The position numbers and the translations under genes were made by a program. Shown here one piece after another: positions 6,406-9,103 of a DNA stretch of 9,103 nt (position 1 is the stretch's first letter; the number at the start of each line of letters is the position of its first letter). Where the stretch lies: positions 1 through 9,103 of the forward strand of contig JAKART010000067.1 of assembly GCA_021819255.1 (NCBI GenBank), read 5' to 3'. The notes under the pieces are model-generated. The model did not search any database. It saw only the letters and a program-made list of their open reading frames with translations, and was not told the DNA's origin. This DNA comes from Acidobacteriota bacterium (GTDB taxonomy: Bacteria; Acidobacteriota; Terriglobia; Terriglobales; Acidobacteriaceae).

Positions 6406-7257
6406 TTAGCGCAGGAAGACGCTGAGTTCGGCGGCGGCAGCGCGTAGTGGAGGCAGGAAGCGCGTCTGCATCTCCAACATGGGGATGCGCGGGGCATGGC
6501 CACTCAGATTCACCACGGCGACCACGCGGCCGTTGCCGGCGTAGATGGGCACAGCGATGGAGCGGAGGCCGATCTCATACTCCTGGTCCACCAGAGCATA
6601 GCCGTTGCGGCGGACGTTGCGCAGCGCCAGGCGCAGCTTGTCAATGGAGTTGATGGTGCGCGGCGTGTATTGGGTAAGGACCAGGCGCGCGAGAGCCGCC
6701 TCAAGCTGATCCTGGGGAAGGTAGGCGAGCAGCACGCGCCCCATGCTGGTGCAGAAGGCGGGCAGGCGAGAACCGATGTGCAGATCCACCGACATGACGC
6801 GCGTGACGCTGCTGCGCGCGATGTAAACGATCTGGTCGCCGTCCAGCGTGGCTACCGAGAAGCTCTCATGGTAGGTGTTGGACATCCGCTCAAGGATTGG
6901 TTGGGCTGCGTTGGCCAGCGTGCTGGAGGCCGTGTAGGTATTGGCCAGGGAGAGCATCTTGGGGCGCAACGAGTAACGTTGGGACTCATCGGCCCCGGCA
7001 AAGCCCAGCTTGACCAAGGTATAAAGGCAGCGGCGGACGGCCGCCCGGGAGAGGCCCGTGCGCAGGGAGAGCTGCGAGATGGTCATCTGCGGCGACTGGG
7101 GCGTGAAGGCTTCAATGACCACGAGGCCCCGGGCCAGAGAGGCCATGAAGTTCGGGTCTCCGGTGTAGGAATCGAGGGCAACACCGGGGAGGATCTTGGC
7201 TTTGGGCGGAGCCGCCGGCGGTAAGGCCGCTGCGGCGGTTGACAATCGAGGCGTCAT
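6406..7257 (-). CDS. IclR-family transcriptional regulator, PcaR/PcaU/PobR type
   Basis: This 283-residue regulator has a disordered Ala/Pro-rich head (1-36), then MASLARGLVVIEAF (38-51), which opens the IclR winged helix-turn-helix. The helices include TISQLSLRTGLSRAAVRRCLYTLVKLGF (59-86). The effector-binding domain (about 115-283) carries DGDQIVYIAR, MSVDLHIGSRLPAFCTSMGRVLLAYLP and YALVDQEYEIGLRSIAVPI. These stretches match my memory of the beta-ketoadipate-pathway regulators (PcaR, PcaU, PobR), which bind small aromatic or ring-cleavage acids. No aromatic catabolic gene is visible here, so its target lies elsewhere or the ligand differs. GGAG with a 7-base gap precedes the ATG and supports the start. 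A plausible promoter and PcaR-like boxes upstream suggest autoregulation. The downstream desaturase is about 200 bases away, so co-transcription is uncertain. Confidence 0.93.
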   Translation of the reverse strand: MTPRLSTAAAALPPAAPPKAKILPGVALDSYTGDPNFMASLARGLVVIEAFTPQSPQMTISQLSLRTGLSRAAVRRCLYTLVKLGFAGADESQRYSLRPKMLSLANTYTASSTLANAAQPILERMSNTYHESFSVATLDGDQIVYIARSSVTRVMSVDLHIGSRLPAFCTSMGRVLLAYLPQDQLEAALARLVLTQYTPRTINSIDKLRLALRNVRRNGYALVDQEYEIGLRSIAVPIYAGNGRVVAVVNLSGHAPRIPMLEMQTRFLPPLRAAAAELSVFLR

Positions 7258-7321
7258 CGAAGGACTCCAGGCAAGGCAACCGCCTGGGATTCAGAAACCC
7301 CAAGCGATTGCCGCTCCATTT

Positions 7322-7336
7322 CTACGATAAACGCAC
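7322..7336 (+). promoter_or_regulatory. PcaR-box-like site over the -10 of the IclR-type gene
   Basis: CTACGATAAACGCAC agrees at 12 of 15 positions with GTTCGATAATCGCAC, the Pseudomonas putida PcaR box as I recall it from the literature. It covers the proposed -10 of the regulator gene, where a bound repressor would block transcription. I could not verify the consensus here. Confidence 0.35.
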
Positions 7337-7352
7337 GGCTGTTTTGATGCAA
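7324..7352 (-). promoter_or_regulatory. Candidate sigma-70-type promoter of the IclR-type gene
   Basis: On the minus strand, TTGCAT (7352-7347) and TATCGT (7329-7324) are separated by exactly 17 bases. The -10 matches TATAAT at 4 of 6 and the -35 matches TTGACA at 3 of 6. The likely transcription start would leave a leader of about 60 bases before the ATG at 7257. It is the best promoter-like pair I found in the gap after pgi. Confidence 0.35.
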
Positions 7353-7361
7353 TCACTTGCT

Positions 7362-7386
7362 GGATATTTTTGTTCGATATCCGGGA
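7362..7386. promoter_or_regulatory. Inverted repeat with a second PcaR-box-like half, upstream of the -35
   Basis: GGATAT (7362-7367) and ATATCC (7377-7382) form 6-base arms around 9 bases. Overlapping it, GTTCGATATCCGGGA (7372-7386) agrees with the recalled PcaR box at 10 of 15 positions, including the first eight in a row. It lies 10 bases upstream of the proposed -35 and is centred 50 bases from the other site, about five helical turns, so both could be bound on the same DNA face. Confidence 0.33.
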
Positions 7387-7446
7387 AGCTAACTGCGGAA
7401 GAGGTTGGTAATCGTCTCCGCCGGGACGCCTTCGAGGAGAATTCCT

Positions 7447-9078
7447 CTACCGTTGGCTGCGATAGAGCCGAATCAGATTCGAGGTGGAGGGGTCGTGAGT
7501 CAGAGACGGTTCGGATGGAGATTCGATCTCGCCCAGGATCCGAGTGGCCAGAACCTTGCCAAGCTCGACGCCCCACTGGTCGAAGGAGTCGATCGACCAG
7601 ATCGCGCCCTGGGTGAAGACGGAGTGTTCATAAAGAGCCACCAGCGTGCCCAGGGTATAAGGGGTAAGCCGCTCCGCCAGAAGGATGTTCGAGGGGCGGT
7701 TGCCGGCAAAGACCTTGTGGGGAACCAGCGGTTCGGGGACGCCTTCAGCGCGAACCTCCGCAGCCGTCTTGCCGAAGGCCAGCGCCTCGGCCTGGGCGAA
7801 GACGTTGGCCATCAGCATGTCGTGATGCCGGCCCAGGGGGTTGATGCTCTTGTAAAAGCCGATGAAGTCGCAAGGAATCAGCCGGGTGCCCTGATGAATG
7901 AGTTGGTAGAAAGAGTGCTGACCGTTGGTGCCGGGCTCGCCCCAGTAGATGGGACCGGTATCGGCCAGTACCTCAGCGCCGTCCAAGGTGACGTGCTTGC
8001 CGTTGGACTCCATGGTCAGTTGCTGCAGGTAGGCGGGGAAGCGCTTGAGATACTGCTCGTAGGGCAGGATGGCGACGGTCTGGGCGTTGAAGAAGTTCGT
8101 GTACCAGACGGTGAGCAGCCCCAGCAGAGCGGGAAGGTTCTTCTCCAGGGGCGTGGTTCGGAAGTGAACATCCATGGAGTGGAAGCCCTCCAGCAAGGAG
8201 CGGAAGTTCTCCGGCCCGATGGCGATCATGGTGGAAAGGCCGATGGCTGAATCCATGGAGTAGCGTCCGCCGACCCAGTCCCAGAAGCCGAACATGTTGG
8301 CGGTGTCGATCCCGAACTTGGCCACGGCTTCAGCGTTGGTGGAGATGGCCACGAAGTGGCGGGCGATGGCTTCGGTCTGCTTGAGCCGGCCAAGTGTCCA
8401 GGCCCGGGCAGAGTGGGCGTTGGTCATGGTCTCCAGGGTCGTGAAGGTCTTGGATGCCACCAGGAAGAGGGTCTCTTCCGGATGGAAGTCGCGCACGGCC
8501 TCGGCGAAGTCCGTGCCGTCCACGTTGGAGACGAAGCGGAAGTTGAGATCGCGCTGAGAGTAATGACGCAGAGCCTCGTAGGCCATCACCGGGCCCAGGT
8601 CGGAGCCGCCGATGCCGATGTTGATGATATTCCGGATCGGTTTTCCGGTGTACCCGAGCCAGGCGCCGGAGCGAATCAGTTCGGCGAAGGCGGCCATCTT
8701 GTCCAGAACCTGGTGAACGCCGGGGACAACATCTTCGCCGTCGACCACGATGGACTCCGATCGTGGAGCGCGCAGGGCCACATGGAGCACGGCGCGATTC
8801 TCCGTGGTGTTGATCTTTTTCCCCGTGAACATCGCCTCGGCGCGCTCGCGCAAGCCGGACTGGTTGGCCAGTTCGATCAGCAGCTTCAATGTTTCGTCGG
8901 TGATGCGGTTCTTGGAGTAGTCCAGAAAGAGGCCGCAGGCCTGGGCGGTGAAGCGGCTGCCGCGCGAGGGGTCGGTCTGGAAGATGTCGCGCAGATGTTG
9001 GGGACGGAGGGTGTCGGCGTGCTGCTGAAGTGCCTTCCATGCTGGGCGGGAGGCCAGCGGAGCGATGCGGTCAGTCAT
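7447..9078 (-). CDS. pgi: Glucose-6-phosphate isomerase
   Basis: This cytosolic enzyme interconverts glucose 6-phosphate and fructose 6-phosphate in glycolysis and gluconeogenesis. Its 543 residues compare with 549 in E. coli Pgi, so it is full length. Family signatures are [41 protein letters not shown] and the C-terminal QWGVELGK. The catalytic residues are visible at positions close to those of E. coli: Glu357 in MESNGK, His388 in [11 protein letters not shown] and Lys508 in VELGKV. The start ATG is backed by a purine-rich AGGAGAGGAA just upstream. The gene ends in TAG, followed by a 189-base gap to the IclR-type gene. No clear terminator is seen after it, so partial read-through is possible. 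Function is secure. Confidence 0.98.
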   Translation of the reverse strand: MTDRIAPLASRPAWKALQQHADTLRPQHLRDIFQTDPSRGSRFTAQACGLFLDYSKNRITDETLKLLIELANQSGLRERAEAMFTGKKINTTENRAVLHVALRAPRSESIVVDGEDVVPGVHQVLDKMAAFAELIRSGAWLGYTGKPIRNIINIGIGGSDLGPVMAYEALRHYSQRDLNFRFVSNVDGTDFAEAVRDFHPEETLFLVASKTFTTLETMTNAHSARAWTLGRLKQTEAIARHFVAISTNAEAVAKFGIDTANMFGFWDWVGGRYSMDSAIGLSTMIAIGPENFRSLLEGFHSMDVHFRTTPLEKNLPALLGLLTVWYTNFFNAQTVAILPYEQYLKRFPAYLQQLTMESNGKHVTLDGAEVLADTGPIYWGEPGTNGQHSFYQLIHQGTRLIPCDFIGFYKSINPLGRHHDMLMANVFAQAEALAFGKTAAEVRAEGVPEPLVPHKVFAGNRPSNILLAERLTPYTLGTLVALYEHSVFTQGAIWSIDSFDQWGVELGKVLATRILGEIESPSEPSLTHDPSTSNLIRLYRSQR

Positions 9079-9082
9079 GTAC

Positions 9083-9092
9083 TTCCTCTCCT
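9083..9092 (-). promoter_or_regulatory. Ribosome binding site of pgi
   Basis: AGGAGAGGAA on the minus strand, with GAGG 6 bases before the ATG, is the strongest Shine-Dalgarno match in the window and fixes the pgi start. The remaining 11 bases to the window edge show no other feature. Confidence 0.75.
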
Positions 9093-9103
9093 GAGGGTTG
9101 AGC

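Noticed and set aside
7434..7447. GAGGA/TCCTC inverted repeat at the pgi stop as a terminator
   Set aside because: Arms are only 5 bases and no T tract follows; too weak to call.
7405..8250. 281-codon plus-strand open frame
   Set aside because: Antisense to pgi over most of its length; no recognisable domain.

Overview
The window is GC-rich bacterial DNA in which every convincing gene lies on the minus strand. In transcription order (high to low coordinates) they are glucose-6-phosphate isomerase (pgi), an IclR-family regulator of the PcaR/PcaU/PobR type, a membrane fatty-acid desaturase, a sensor histidine kinase, a MarC-family membrane protein, an OmpR-type response regulator, a small CopZ-like metallochaperone and a CopA-type Cu(+) P-type ATPase that runs off the left edge. 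I infer an Acidobacteriota-like host, with moderate confidence. The kinase (very short N-terminal membrane region, then an RRNERQDSF...VTHELKTPLASIRLYL core) and the regulator (DNFIVRLRRYLE in the winged helix) resemble acidobacterial proteins I remember, but no search was possible.

Region 1-5137 looks like one transcription unit: kinase, MarC protein, response regulator, CopZ, CopA. Two junctions are 4-base ATGA stop/start overlaps (kinase/MarC and CopZ/CopA). CopZ and CopA form a classic cytosolic chaperone plus exporter pair for Cu(+). The two-component pair is split by the MarC gene. The kinase has almost no extracytoplasmic sensor domain, which suggests that it senses in the membrane or through a membrane partner. 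The MarC protein is an obvious candidate partner. A 42-codon Pro/Ala/Arg-rich small ORF with a good ribosome binding site fills most of the gap between the MarC and regulator genes.

Region 5138-6405 holds a stem-loop between the desaturase and the kinase, a three-histidine-box desaturase of the delta-9 acyl-CoA type, and overlapping inverted repeats upstream of it. Region 6406-7446 holds the IclR-type regulator. Its upstream region has a plausible promoter and two sequences resembling the Pseudomonas PcaR box as I remember it, one of them over the -10, which suggests autoregulation. Region 7447-9103 holds complete pgi with a good ribosome binding site.

The long plus-strand open frames (up to 499 codons) are antisense shadows of these genes. 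No RNA gene, CRISPR array or mobile element was seen, and no gene-free stretch exceeds 300 bases. The item most worth following up is the kinase/MarC/regulator/copper-export arrangement.
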